64,000 bases of DNA from Atrichornis clamosus. Its lineage: Eukaryota; Chordata; Aves; Passeriformes; Menuridae. Position 1 is the stretch's first letter; each line of letters begins with the position of its first letter. The translations under genes and the position numbers were made by a program. The stretch is taken from positions 62,001 through 126,000 of the forward strand of contig WBMZ01015464.1 in the NCBI GenBank assembly GCA_013400975.1. Reading direction: 5' to 3'. This document shows positions 14,301-27,879 of this stretch, one piece after another. The notes below the pieces were generated by a model that saw nothing but the letters and a program-made list of their open reading frames with translations, was not told where the DNA came from and searched no databases.

Positions 14301-17049
14301 TGGGGTGACTCCTCTGTCACTCCTTCTCTGGTGAGGTTTAGGGGATTTGCTGGCCTGTCTGCAGGCATTAAAGGCTTCGCTACTTCAATTCTGTCTTGCC
14401 AAATTTCCCACTGAAAGTGGTGGTGCACTGCAGCTGTATCTGGCTCAGGTTGATGTTGCCTAATCTGTGGGCTGCTGTGAAGTCTCCTGACTTTTGCCAT
14501 CTGGGAAAACTACCTCTGTAATAGTTTCTACTGTAGCTGCCTTACAGCTTCAGGATACTTTTTTTTTTCCTCCCTTCCTCCTGCATCCTTCTTACCTTTT
14601 TTCGGTAACTAGACGTGGGTGCTCTCTGGAGTGGGTGCTTTCCTCCCGCTCCCTTGCTATCAAGCGCTCATCACATGATATCAGACCTCACCCAGACCCA
14701 GGCTGCCGATCACAGCGTGTCGTCAGCTGGCACCGCTCCCGATTCTCCAGAGCTGGCAACTGTCCTCTTTTCTTTGAGCTCTGATAACGGGAACAGATTA
14801 GCGGTGGGAGCAGCCGGAGCACTGCTTTATGGGGCTTTACTCCTGTATACCTCCGGTTTTCCACAAATCTTGCCAAGTGTGTTTCCTGATTGTGGGCTAT
14901 GTCATTTGCTATGCTCCCCTTCCCTGCCCCCACCCATTTCCTGACATCACTTTAAATCCAGCTGTAGCACTGGTCCAGTTCTGCTGGGGCACTCCACCCT
15001 GGACTTCCGAATGCAGTAAATCTTTCTGATCAGGGGAGTCAGATGGTGTGTGGAGCATGAAACACTACAAAGCTTTGTGAAGCTTAGGAAAGAAATCCTC
15101 CAAAAACGATGGAGAGTATTGAAACCTTTTTTTTTCCTTCTTCTTCTTTTTTTTCCCCCCCACAATACTGTGTAACTTTTTTGTTTGGTAAGTCTGCTCT
15201 ACCCTAAGTAGAAATAAACAAACAAGAACTTTAAGTTTGTCTCTACTGCAATCTCCTGCAGCAATTTTGAAATGATGTGGCATAAAGGAATAAATAAAAT
15301 ACATTCTCATTGCTGTAAGTGGCCTGTTTGTGGTGCCTTTCTAGACTACCACCATCATCATCTTGCAGAACGCCGTGGGTACTGTTTCGTTTGCCAGTGG
15401 TTACATCGTCTGGCCTCAGAGGTAGGAGCTGGTTATTCTGGGGCTAAAACCGTCCAAAGCAAAGGTTTGCAGTGCTGTGATTACAATTAATCTCTTGGCA
15501 ATCTTGCTGCCATATACCCTGCTAAAGAAGGCTTTTTACTCATAAGAAAAGTGTTGGAGCCCCCACTGGCATTATGACCAGCTACTTTTCTGATGGAGGT
15601 CCCTAGGATCCAGGATTTCCTTACCTTCCTGGCATTTGGGCTTGTCCCATGTGCTGCTGATTTAAATCTAAAACAGCAAACACAGACTAGGTTTTGTTCT
15701 TTTTTGTCCTAACTGTGGGAACTACGAGTAAAAGGACATGTCAAATTTTGAGCATCTCTTTTTCCAGTGTAAAGTCAGTCTTCCCACCTGCATAAATGGG
15801 GGAGGGGTCAGATGGACTTGAGTCAGGTGTGTTTATAATAGCATGCTCCTCTTCTAAAGAAAACTTAATTTATTTTAAACAGTGGGCAATTGATGGAATT
15901 TATAGCCCAGTATGTTTTGCTACAGGATTAATAAGTGGTGTCCCATAGGGCAGCTGCAATTTGCTGCCCTGAAACACTGCTTGGGATCAAAGTGCCCTTC
16001 TGCCACATTGCCCATGAGCTATATATGGTGACCAGAACTTGTGTGTGAAATGTCTTCAGGTCCTTTCTTCCAGGTCAGTTGTCTGAGGCAAGCACAAACC
16101 CTTCTGCCAATCACTGCTGCCTTGCCTTTAGCCACAGTTGAATTTTTGCTCACTTTGTATCAGTCTAAAGATATTTGCCATCATAGTGTAGTGTCAAAGC
16201 CCTGGAGAGAAACAGCGTCTGGTGGAAAAGATGTCTTGTGTGGACTTAAATGTCTTTGATGAATACTGTAGAAAGAGTGATGCTTGCTGGTGAAAGTTTT
16301 TAGGGGAATATGCCTGTTTCTTGGAAGGAGACATCACAGTTATGGATGCTCCACCATCGTGATCAGGCAAATACTTCTTTATTCTTTTCACTTTTGTCTT
16401 TCTGAGGCTTTTGCACCTTTTTTTTTAAATCAGCTGCGGTAATCCCCTTCACACTGGTTTAAATAGCAGCATGACACTTGATCTGAATTATTTTTATTAT
16501 GTCCTGTGGCAGAGTGCAGTGCTCCATCATTAGCAGAGCATATTTGCATGATATCCTTAAAAACTTTGTCTTCCACACTTTATTGTGACTCTCAGGTTAC
16601 TTCCCAGGGAGATTCCAGGGACTGGATGTTGTGGGGTGCAATGTCACAAACATTCTAGAACCAGTTTATTTCCATGGTGGCCAGTTCCTGTGTGTCCTCC
16701 CCAAAAGTGGCCCACAGTGGGGACTTTTCTGCTGTGAATGCTGATTACATTTGCAAGTGGTATTGATGTGGGTGGAACTCTGAGTTTTCTTGACAACAGG
16801 GTTAGGATTTAAAATCTTGACCAAGTGGAGAAATCGCTTGGGAAAAAATAAGGGGTGGTTCAGAAAAGGACAAGCATAGAGTTGTTAACTTAAGTGAGAA
16901 TAATGGGCTGTCCAGACCCAAAATGGGAGATGGCTGACTGAGCAGCAGCTCTGCAGAGGGAGGATGGAGATGATGGTGGATTCCAGGCTGACTGTGAGTC
17001 ACCAGGCTCATACAGTTGTGAAAAAGGCAAACCGGGGTCTATAACCAAG
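8311..17049. other. Upstream gene-free DNA, second part
   Basis: No gene is recognised. The longest open frame (155 codons, minus strand, 13037-13504) has no family resemblance and is AT-rich, as expected by chance. A pyrimidine tract of T runs, CTT units and C runs lies at about 15127-15161. An octamer ATTTGCAT (POU-type site) lies at 16542-16549. Otherwise I see nothing specific. Confidence 0.55.
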
Positions 17050-17345
17050 AGGGTAGAGTGATCCTTCCCTCAGCTCATCTTGGTGAGGTCGCAGCTGGAG
17101 CCTTGAACCAGTTTTCTGCTCGCAGCCTTTAAAAACAGCAAAACAACTCAAAAGTGGGTCAAAAGTAAAAAAAAAAAGGAAAAATGGAAGAAAATAGCAT
17201 GAATGGATGATTTAGCAGACATGACCTATACAGAGAAAATGAAGGTATTGGGGTTGCTCAGTCCGTGGAAGAAAAAAGTGAGGGGATGGATGGACATGTT
17301 AGCACCTGTAAAATGTGGAAAGGAATAACCTGTTTAGTATATATT
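17050..17345 (+). mobile_element. Old degraded CR1 LINE fragment
   Basis: Two blocks follow the order of the CR1 3' reverse-transcriptase region. At about 17058-17130 the text reads like the CR1 stretch encoding 'gtgacccttcccctctactcagccttggtgagg' in diverged form, including TTGGTGAGG and CTGGAG. At about 17236-17290 a block contains TTGGGGTTGCTCAG followed by a GGAAGA/GAGGGGA segment, matching the CR1 'ctggggttgttcagcctggagaa' region. An A-rich, poorly matching segment separates them. Many mismatches and indels indicate an old insertion with no coding capacity. Confidence 0.6.
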
Positions 17346-20300
17346 TCAGGAACAGGACTTGTGTCTTGTGGGAGCTTTGTGCAGAGCTGTCACCAGAAAT
17401 CCACAAGAGCCTCTTTTTAACAGATGTATTTATCTGGATCTATTTCTGTGGCGATGTCCCTTCTTCTCTCCTGTTTTGTGATGGCCAAGCCTGAGAAACA
17501 CATGATGTGAAGGGATCCTGTGCTTCCCATTGCAGGAGAGCTGGCTCTGGCCCTGTGAGCCGAGGAGAGCAGGGCAGCTGCAGAGCTGACTTGCACCTCA
17601 GATTGATGCTGGAATGGCAAAGCTCACCCTGTGCTTTTGTGCTGAGGAGGCAGTGAATTCATACCCAGTTGTGGCCCCACAAATACTTGGTCAGAGGTGT
17701 GCTTTGATGTCAGGCAATGAGAGTTTTTGGCTCCTGGTGTAGGGAAGTTGAACGTTCGCATTTGGCTTGCATGAGAAGGCCAGTCATTTTCCTCTGTAAG
17801 ACTGGAGGCAGGAGAGATGACCAGGGTGAAAGCAGGAATGTTGCTTTAGACTCCAGGTATCAGCTGTCAGGAAATGACAGATCCATCCTGACAGACGTCC
17901 CTTTAGCACCAGCAGCCAAAACGTTGTGGTCATATTGTTGTGAGGAGTTTGTCCCATCTTTTAGGGAGGTTTTTGTCTTGGGCATGTGCTTCTTCTCCTC
18001 CATCATGTAGCAGCTACTGCAGCAAAGCAATATTAGGAAGTAAGATTTTAGCTGTCTTCCACGTGATTAGTCCTGCTTGAGGGAGGGGGAAGGGCCTCAC
18101 ACTCCCTATTAATCATTTCTACTTCCCTCCTCCCATCTGCTCAGTGAGTCTCTTGCTCTTGCACACACCACTAATATTTGATCACTTTATTTCTCTCTGA
18201 TTCTTTAACTTCCTCCGTCTCCATGTTGGTTCTTTCTCGAATCTCTGCCTGCCTTGCTCCTACATTCTTGCAGAGATGCTACTCAATGACCTAATTTTCT
18301 CCCTTAGCTTCCTTAAAAACAAAAGAAAAAAGGGAAAAAAGAAACAAAAAAAGAAATACTCCAAAGTTCCTCATTCCCCTCTCCTTGGACATTACACCTT
18401 TTCCTAGTGGTCAGCACCTTCAGCCAGAGTTGTAGAGCACATGTGGGCAGTGCCTTCTTCCCTCCTCCTCCTCTTCGTGCCCTCCCCAGAGGGTGCAAAG
18501 CTGACTCCTCCTCCACCTCCTTCTCTTACAGCTGCTTTCACTAGCCTCCTAGCTCTTCTTGGCAGTGAGGAGCCTGGACATCTGTAGAAGCAGCTGGAAG
18601 CAAGATGGAGAGCCAATATCCTGCAGCTCATCAGATCCCTACAAACCTCAGCTCAGGAGCAAACTGCTTAATTTGCTGTGTTTTTGGACTGTTTAGTTTG
18701 CACTGCACAGTGCTCGTTTCTCACCATCCCAACAAAGCTACAGCTTTATTCATACATGTCGTGTCGTGGCAATGGCATGTTTTAGAAATCTTGTCACCAG
18801 TCTGTAAATCTGAGTGCTCTTATGTCATAGTGGCGCAAGGCAAAGTTAAGCTTTGTTTCCACCTGGATCTTCAACATGACTTGCCATGAGCATCCTATGG
18901 CTCCATGGACAGAATTTAATCCTGCATTAGCTAAAATTTGACCTTCGTCAAGCAAGCAGCTGTACCACAAATTCATTGTCCTGAGAATTCAGCAAAAGTA
19001 TTTTTCCTGGTTGCCTGCCACCTTCCCACCTGATTTACGTCAAAACCTTCTTGCAAAAATGACTCTGGTGATATTCTGAAAGGTGACAGGTATCCTTCCC
19101 TGTAAACACTGGAAGGCAGCGTTAAACTGAGCTCGGCAGGGCTGTAGGAGCAAAAGAGGTGCAGGATTCCTGCTACTGTTCCTGTGGAGGTGGGAGAAGC
19201 TGGCGGGGGTTGGGAGCTGCAGTATTTTGCAGCAGGGCTTTCGGGGATGGGCCTCTGAAGGGAAGCTTGCGAGCCGTGTTGCCGTGAAAAGCCTCGCAGC
19301 ATGTTACATGATGCAAGCTCCTTGGCAAGTGCTGTAATTGTGTCACTGAAATGGCTGAGCCACAATGCTCAGGAAAAAGGTTTTTCCTGGTGAGCCTGTG
19401 AATGCACTGTACCCTTCCCTGGTGCACCAGGGCAGTCTGGGAAGGCCAGGGATACCACAGAGTGCTGAGACAGCTCGTGCTTGGGGAAGGTTTCTTGTGC
19501 TCTGTTTTGGGATTTAAAATTTGCCAATTTGTGGCTGAGAGCACGTAACAAGAGATATAACTAGACAGATGCTTTAAAAATATTTTTCAAAGGACTTGGA
19601 AATAAGTGTGATGATTAGGGACACCATTTTCATAGAGCTTTCAGCCCAGCATCCTGTTTTACTCTCGCGACAAATTGCAGCTATGCACAAAAGCCACTAC
19701 TGGCATTTTTAATGTCTTGCTCCTTCAGCACTAGCAATAGCTGTTTGCTTTTAAGTGCCATTATTTGCACCCAGAGCAGTTGGAGCAGAGGGGTACAAAG
19801 TAAAGGGAAGTGCTTTAGAAATCAGGCTTTAGGCCTGATTGGGGTTCAGGCTTCAAGCCACTAGCTCTGAGAGGGCTGAGCAGTGCTTTGTAGCATGGGT
19901 GTTCATAGGTGTGTGTGGGTACACAGAGCCTATACATGGTGTTGTCAGGTGTTTAAGTCCAGTGTGAAGCAAATACCATTTGCAAGTAGCCTTAATGTGT
20001 CTTCTTTTTTTTCCTCCCCCCTGTCTCTAAACCTTTGCTGTGAAACAGAGCTCTCATATTTTCCATTCCTAATTCAAGAGCTGGAGAGATCGCTAAAGCC
20101 AGGTGTCAAGTTACAAGAGAAAGAGTGAAGACATTTGGTTGCAGCTTCATTGGCTCACAGAGTGCAGACACCCAAGCGACCAGTTTCATCAGCCCCCGTG
20201 CCTATGTTAAAACTCTAAGGAAAATCACCTTTTCTCTGAGTCTGTCCTTGGGATGGACAGTGTCTGCAAGGAAAGTTCCCACCAACAGAGGTGTTTGAGG

Positions 20301-22123
20301 GCTGGGAGCAGGAGGAAGGAAAAACCCTGTAATGATCAAAAGAGCATCTCGTCCATAGTACAGGAAATGTTGTTCCTACTCATCTGAGCTACTAAAATAA
20401 GGCAAACCAACAAGTTTCAACAATAACAATGTTCAAATGAAATCCTTTGAATGGGTAATGTGTGTAGCTTAAAATGTGACTCAGCCAGGAATTGTTACTA
20501 TTTCTGGTACTGTTTTAGTTTTTAAACCTAGTCTGCTTCAGATATTTGGCATGTCCTTGGTTGTGATAGGAGGCTGATTAGAGGTGATGACTAAATATCC
20601 TTTATGGGCTGACTAATTCAAACTTGGATCTTTTCTGCTGAAATTGAGATTTGAGGCTCTCGAAGTTAGACATGAACTTGAGTGAAGATTTCAGTGTGTA
20701 AAAGAAAGCCAAACCCCTGGACTCTTTTTTACTTTTTCATTACCACCTCCTTTCTAGCATTTCTTTTTTTGTTGGGATTTTCCAGACCATGGTTTTTCCT
20801 CAGACAGAACCCGTGTTTGGATGCTTTCTTCAAACCTTCAGCTGCTTCTGTTTGATTCTTAAATTGGTGGGGTGTGTTTGACTGTTTCTTCCGTAGTTTG
20901 TCCACCAGAAGTCTCCTCACCCTCTTTTCCTTTCCTATGTATTCTCTTGGTTTTTCCTCTGTGTGCTGGTGTTCCTTTTGCTGATCTCCATGTGTTGCTG
21001 ATCTCCATGTCTTCTTTTTGTTGCTCGTTTGCATTTGTCTGGCTGGAAGAGATCTGCAGCCAGCTCTTCTGTTTCCCCACCATGCCTTTCCTTTGGTACA
21101 GCTGATGGGAAATACTGTATTTCCCCCTTCCCTCCTCCCACTGCCCCCTTCCTCTCCTGCTTCCTTTTCTTATATAGCTCAGTGAAAAATACTTAATAAA
21201 AAGGACTTTGGGTAAAAGAGGAGCAGAACAAACTCCAGTTATTTCCCTGTGTATGTTTTCTACTGCCTGCTTGTTCCTGCAAGCAGGCACTCAGCCTATG
21301 AAGCTGGATATTCTTGGGAATCAGTAGAGAGATTAATTTTGGAAAAGGTAGTAGTGGACTGAGATTGATTTCCTTATTTAAGTGTGACTGTTACCCATAT
21401 GCTGAAGACCACATGTGACTTCCTGCGCTTCCTCAGTTTTTCTGCCCAACCTTCAGTTTACATTTTGGTGGCTATCCTTACAGTGAAAAGAAGTAGAAAT
21501 TGTCTTCCCTTCACACTGAAAGTTTAGGTTAAAATTAAAGCACATACAGAGCTGCAGAGAAGCTATGGGACTCATCTCCTACAACCCAAAGGGCTGCCTT
21601 TGGGGCAGCCTCTGGGACTTTTCGGAGAGCTGAAAAGGGGAATTTCAGTGTTGGTGAGCATTTTTCTTCCTGCTGCCCTTGTGGCAGTTGTGAAGATGTC
21701 CCTAAACTGTAGTAGTTGTCAGTGTGTGTGTTTACTCTACTGAGATACTCTGTGAACCCTAAATGTGACGCATGCTGAGATGAGAGGGGAACCAAAAATG
21801 AATCTGTGTGTTTTCAGCTTTTCTGTCTTTATTTTTCCTAGTTTGGTGGACAGTGATTTGTTGTGTGTGCTGCTTGTGCACTGTGAAGCATGAACAAAGA
21901 GAGTCCATGCAATATGGAAGACACAAATTGAATTAAAAGTGTCAAGTTCTTCCCTTCCTGCCACTTTTCCAGGCCAGTTTTTTTTCCTGTGTGAGCTGTG
22001 TGTTTGCGTGCTTCCAGTGCTGCTCAATGAAACACAAAGCACTTTTGGATAACAGACAAAACAAAATTAGGTGCTTTGTTGTTACTCATATGCCCAAAAC
22101 TAAGGAAAGACTTCTCCCTTCTC
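17346..22123. other. Upstream gene-free DNA between CR1 remnants
   Basis: No gene is recognised. The stretch includes an A/G-rich tract at about 18314-18357, an 8-bp perfect hairpin at 19820-19840 and a 17-bp tandem duplication at 20978-21010. Open frames on both strands overlap each other and have no family resemblance. Confidence 0.55.
20978..21010. repeat. 17-bp tandem duplication
   Basis: TTGCTGATCTCCATGTG is directly followed by a second copy that is identical over 16 bases and differs only at the next base (C instead of G, at 21011). It is a local slippage-type duplication. No larger satellite surrounds it. Confidence 0.85.
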
Positions 22124-22196
22124 ATGGTCCTGTGCAGGGCCAGGAGTTGGATTCAGTGATCCTTGTGGGTCCCTTCCAACTCAGCAGATTCTGTTT
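22124..22196 (+). mobile_element. CR1 LINE 3'-end fragment
   Basis: The segment matches the 3' end of avian CR1 closely, with the order GGGCCAGGAGTTGGA, then TGATCCTTGTGGGTCCC, then TTCCAACTCAG. After this the element normally ends in ATTCTATG-type octamers. Here only a decayed GATTCTGTTTCT remains. The fragment is severely 5'-truncated, as is usual for CR1. This is the strongest evidence in the window that the organism is a bird or another sauropsid. Confidence 0.9.
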
Positions 22197-23361
22197 CTCT
22201 CCTTCCTCTCCACAAACCTTCAGTGCAAGCAGTAGGAGTTTGAAGAAGTTGGGTGAAAACCTGAGGGGAGTCCAAGGTCTTCTTATGTTTGTGTAATTCC
22301 TGGTGGGAGCAATGTGATGTAACACTGAGCAGAGTCACTGTGCTCATGTACCTTTGGACCTGGGCAAGAGGAAGAAAAGCTGTGAGACAGCCTCTTGTCA
22401 GGAGCTTTTCCCTGCAGTCCTCCAGATTCCTGAAGGACAGGTCACTTCCTACCAGGAATGAGAGATGCTGAGTGAGGATGTACAGCCTGTGCTCTGTAGG
22501 TCTGCAGACTAGATAGGTCCTGTGAGCCTTTGCCTGTGAATACAGGAAGAACACGCTATGAAAGGTCCTTTGTGCAGATGCCTTCATATAGATGAGGAGA
22601 AAGAAAGCCTAAGTTACCTGCCTCGTCTTCCATCTTGCCCGTGCAAATGCCTCCCATGGCTGCTAGCCCTTTTCTGGGAAGCATAAAACCCTTCCCTCTG
22701 AGGGACCATGGATTGGAGGCTTGCTCTGGGGCAGTCCAAAGAGCCAAGTCACCTTTGAGAACAAGAGAAGGATATTTGGATGATACCTGCGTGCCCTGTT
22801 GTGTACCCTGGTGCTCAAGAAGGGGCATTGCTAGAGAGCTCTAACATGAAGCTCAGATGAGCAAATACAGATGTCAAACATGTCTTCTCCCTATCCAAGC
22901 CGTCCCTTACTGTAATAGTGGCATCAGGAGGAAATGTGCATCAGGAGAAATTTGAACTTTCTGCAACTGAAAATGTAGCCCCAAACTTTGAATTGCTTGT
23001 TTAGCAACCGTGTTGGATGGGTAGTATGGGATAGAAGCACACATCATTTTCTGTCAATATGGGAGGCTCCTGTGGCAAGGTGGACAGGATGCTTAGGGTG
23101 GGACAGCTTGGAAAAGCTCCCCAGAACTCAATCCACATGTGCTGTTAGTCACTGCCTGTCCTTTACTCGTGCATGAGTTTCAGGCTGGGTGCTGTAGCTC
23201 GCAGTGTGACCCCAGATGTGTATTAATTGTTTATTTTCCTCCACGTGCTGGCAGATGGTTGGAAGAAGAGTCTGCCAAGCATAGTGCATGCTTGAGGGCA
23301 GTGATTTTGAGGCACGTTGTTGAGATTATCTGGTGTTTCACATTTTCTGTAATTTAGTTTT

Positions 23362-23381
23362 TGTGTGTGTGTGTGTGTGTG
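23362..23381. repeat. (TG)10 microsatellite
   Basis: Ten perfect TG units lie on the plus strand, preceded by T residues. The length suggests it may be polymorphic. Confidence 0.95.
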
Positions 23382-26300
23382 AAGGGAGTATTTAAAACTT
23401 GCAGACAATAGTTTGCTGGGTTGCAGGGAATGAAACCCCTAATGAATAGTCCATTGTTTACATCCATTTGAGGCTGCTTCTTTGCTGAATTAGTGCCATG
23501 AAACATAGCTGCAACTCTGTTGTTTTTAACTCCCCTCTCCTTACCCATCCCCCTTCCTATTCCTTATGGTTGCTAAATCTTGCTGTTATCTTCTCTACAC
23601 AAGTTTCCAAGCTTCCTTCTCGCCTCTTGATTTTCCTTTGCTTAAACCTCTTGTCCAAACTGGGTCATCTTTTAGTTCTAGAGGGGTGAATTTTCCCATA
23701 CTTGGCCTCTTGGACTCACGCTTCAGTCATTATTTTTATCCAAATGAATGTGGGGGGAAAAAAAAATGCTAAAACTATTTTCTGCTGCCACAGTCAGGTC
23801 TAGATCCCCCTCTTCCCTTTACCTTTCCCTCCCCACCTCCTTGCTTTGGCGCTATTTCTGTGCCAGTTTGCAGCTGTGTGTATATATAACTATTTTATCT
23901 CATATTTGCCTGCAAGCCCCCTGCACAATTTCTAGCTCTTATTTTCCTCTCTAGTCAGGAGGCTTCCTCCCTTGCTCTGTCCATACCGCTCCATGCTCTG
24001 ATCTCCGTCATCTCTGTGTCTTCTTTTGGTGACTCCTGCAATTTGAGGTATCTGCCTTTTCCCCCTCTTTAAACAGATAAGTGTGTGTGATTGGCAGAGT
24101 TGTAAGCTTTTTTCCCCTGTACTCGGTTTGTAGGTGGCTTTTTTTTTTTTTTCCTTGTTGGTGCTGTGTAGCTATTTACCTGCGTGACTTGCTGGAGTGA
24201 TTGCTCAGACTGATGCATACCATACTCTGGAACTGTTTCTTTTCTCTCCAGCCCTGATTTATAGATAACTGGAAAAAGGAATTCTTGGCTGCCCTGTTTT
24301 AAAAACTATTACACCACAGAAAAACTCATTATATGAACATAGCACCTGATATAAAAAAGCTGTGTTCAGTTTTCTGGTTTTCCCCATTAAAAAAAACCTT
24401 CCCTTTATTATTTAAACCATAATTCCCCTCAAATTATATTTAAGGGATGTAGACACAAAGGCTTTCCTGCTCTTCCAGAAGTTCCTGGAAATTGGGACTA
24501 AGGAGTTTTTCATAATCAATAAAGGGAACGGGATATTTTGGAGAGGTTTTGTTTGTTTTTCTGGATAGGCAGTGTGCACATACCACATAATACAAACCAA
24601 CCACAGCTCTATTGGGCTGAATAGTGCTAGGACTAGTATCTGCAGAGAATTGCCTATGGCTGAAGAGATCAGCAGGTTGAGAGAGCTGGAAGACCCTAAA
24701 GATTTTGAGAAAGTAGGAATAGACCGAGTGTCCTTTAATTAAAGGAGTGCTGTGTGTTTTGCAAATCAAAAGCATTTGCTTCCCTTTTCTTCACAACCTC
24801 TGTGGGATGCCCTCTGCACTGCAACTTGAGGGCAATGGTGTAAATTTTGAAATACTCTTTGTTTGTGTAGGACAGTGCTGGCATCCTTTTGGGTCAGCGG
24901 AGCTGCTCTAAAATATGGCAAAATCATCAAGTGGCAAGCAAATCAACGATGCTTCAGCCCAATGCTAAAGAAAATCCTGCAAGAGGGAGAATTAGCTGTG
25001 GAAATTTACCCTGTTGCTACGGAGCTCATTTGGTTGGTTGTGTATATCATGTCAGAGTGGAATGGTTGAAAAAGTACTCCACATGGTAAATGAACAGACA
25101 ATACATTTGTGCCAGATACAAGACAACTTATACTTGCATAAAACCTGAGACACCTGGTAGTGGTGCTGGGCATGTACTGTCTGTTAATAGTCAGATAGGG
25201 ACACAGGTTGTTTTTGAATGAAATGTGGTTGTTGGAAGGCAGGGGAGGAGTGAAATGCCTCTGTGCCTTTAAAGTATTTCTCCTTTTGATGTCATATACT
25301 GTTAAGGAAACCAGATTTTGGGGACATGTTAGTTCTGTAAGCAGCAAAAGTTTCTGCTTCCTATAGTAGTGGGGTTGCTTTCTCCTTCTTACTTCCACTC
25401 CAGATTGATGTTAAGATCCTGAGGCTGTGGCACTGCTTTCATTTTGGCCTCTTACTTCCCTCTAAAAACAGAGAAAATACGTAGAATTTAAGATTAATTC
25501 CTAACTTTCTTACAATTTTCTCCTCTTTCCACCTCCATCACTAGACATTGCACATTCCTCCCAAACCAAACCCCTATAGCCCAGAAATAGGTCACACCCC
25601 ACCACCTGGACAGCAGTCATGCTTGCGTCATCGCTTGGCGTGACGTTGGTGAGCGCTCGGCAAGCCGGACCAGCTCCTTCAGGCAGCGGGATGTGAGAAC
25701 GCCCCTCGTGACACCTGCAGATGGGCCTTAGGAGGTGACGGGGGAGAGGACACTGTTTACAAAGGGAAAAGAAAAAAAAGAAGAGGTATAAGCTAACTTC
25801 ATCAGAGCACAGATTTTCTGCTGGTTTATTTGGATGATTTATAACGGTATATGGAGCTTTGTCACCTTTGTGCTGACTAGTTCCACTGCTGCCCAGAGGT
25901 CAGCCCATTGGCCTGTAAAAAATGAATTGTCAATCTCTGTGGCTTTTCCTGGTGGCCACAGTCCTGGGGCTGCTGTCAGTCCTACTGTTGAGCTCAACTG
26001 GGGGGTGGAGGGGTCAGCCCAGGATATTTGCTCAGCCTCTCAGCACTGCTGGTTTCACTCTGGACATCCTTATAAAGTGACCCTATGCAGGGCACGTGCA
26101 AATCTCCTTTTTGCTCAGTGGGTAGAACAGCAGCAATGCCAGCAGTCAGGCTTGTAGCCTTTGCTCAAGGATGCAATTTCTTGTCTGTGGTGTTACTTTG
26201 GGAAGCTCACAGGAAAGGACCATGCTTCCAGTTTGTTTCAAATAGGGTTAGCATGGAGTAACAGGGCCAGTTGCTGCAAAAGGTTAGCTTCATAAGGGGT

Positions 26301-27592
26301 GGACTCAATGGAATTAGCAGCAGAGACAGAGGTATCTGCAAACATGTGAACATTTTCATAGGACATGTATGTTGTGCTTTTTCCTGAGAAGTACTGAGAA
26401 CAAATTGTCATGGAAATGCAAAATACAGTCAGTCTGTTTTGGGTTGAGGTAAGAAATGAGGGCCCTATAGCCCGGAGAGATGTGTATGAGTCTGCGTGGA
26501 GAAAATGCACCTTAATTAGATGGGTTGACAGATCCTGTTTCTCCTGCTCCTTCTGCAGTTTGCAGTGTTCAGTCTAGGAAACGCCTCCCAGATTCGCCCA
26601 CCACTGCCCTTACGGAAGGCCTGGCACACTCACCTGGAGTCCTCCATGCTGTATGGCTGGATGTCACTGAGACCTGGATCATGACCTGTTTGGCTGGATG
26701 GACAACTTCAGCCTGGGAGGGGAGCCCAGCACATCCCATGCCCTCCGCACACCGTGTTCTTTAATGCTCCTTCCCGGCAGCTGGCTGAGTTTTGGCATGG
26801 AGAGGACGCCGTCCCGGCGGGGCCTGGCCGGGTGCTGGGGCTGTGCCTGTGCTGGGGGCCGTGTCCTCTCCTCTGCTGCTGGAGAGCTTGTGGTGCTGCT
26901 GTGCTGAGCAGTGCTGCTCTCAAAGTTGCTTTATAGACATGCTAGGCTCTACTTTAGCTTGACAATACACCCTTTTCTTGAGAGAAATGAGAAGTTTCAA
27001 TTTCAGTCACTAGCCTGTTTTTCATTGACCTGTTTTAGTCAGCAAGTCATGGCTTTACTGTGCCACTCTCTCAGACTGCCACTCATGAGCCTAACGAGAT
27101 GGTGGAGCAAAACTCTTGTCCTCTGCAGAAAAAGCAAAGAGAGAAGAGACAGTTTTACCCCAAACGTTAGAGGAGGCTAGGTCAAATTAATGCTACAGTA
27201 ATTGTAAAATATTTTTAATTTAAAGAGTAACTTTAAGCTCCAAGTGGGGAGTCAGGGGGGCAAAAGAGGGGGGAAGGGTTTGGACTGAAGTTAAACCTTT
27301 TAAAACTTTTGACTGAATCTTTTATTCAGTGTTTGTATAACTCAGCTATCTGCTAGTTAATACCAGTATTTTTGATACCTCTCCAGAGCCAATACACGGC
27401 AAACCTTCAGCCCTGTTGGGTATTTGTGCTACAGCATAGTTAATAGCCACGACAACAATTCAACAATTGTATAGAAGCCTCCCCTCCCTGTCTGAGTGTT
27501 GCAGGCACCAGAGTGTCTCCATTGGAAAACCCCTAAACATACAGTTTCAGCCAAAACTGGTTTAATGATAGTCTACTGAGAGCTTGACAGGC

Positions 27593-27634
27593 TTTTTTTT
27601 TTTCACCAAAAAAAAAAAGTGGGGGCACTTTTTT
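27593..27634. repeat. Overlapping A/T inverted repeats
   Basis: Eleven T (27593-27603) and eleven A (27608-27618) flank CACC, giving a perfect foldback. The same A tract with GTG (27613-27621) is also complementary to CAC plus six T (27626-27634) across GGGG. The two foldbacks share bases and exclude each other. Confidence 0.8.
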
Positions 27635-27879
27635 CTTCCCCCCCCTCAATTTTTTTCTCAACTTCTTTGCTTCTTTTGTGAAAGCTGCTGCTGTAAAACA
27701 CAAGGCAAATTAAAAAAAATAAATTGCTTTAAATTGCTTAACAGGCTTGATGAGACAAAGCCTGGTGTGTTGGAGTGGCTGCAGGGAGCTCTGCGGCTGC
27801 TTTTGTATGATTTCAGAGGTGAATTTAGATGGCTGGAAGATAGATGGGTGCCAGATGCAGTTTGACACAGATTCCGGCA

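Larger units (their letters stand above)
22197..27879. other. Upstream gene-free DNA, third part
   Basis: No gene is recognised. It contains a (TG)10 microsatellite at 23362-23381, 14 T at 24139-24152, a CpG-containing patch with half-CRE motifs at about 25620-25720, a GC-rich patch at about 26770-26930 and a pair of overlapping A/T hairpins at 27593-27634. None is accompanied by recognisable exons. Confidence 0.55.
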
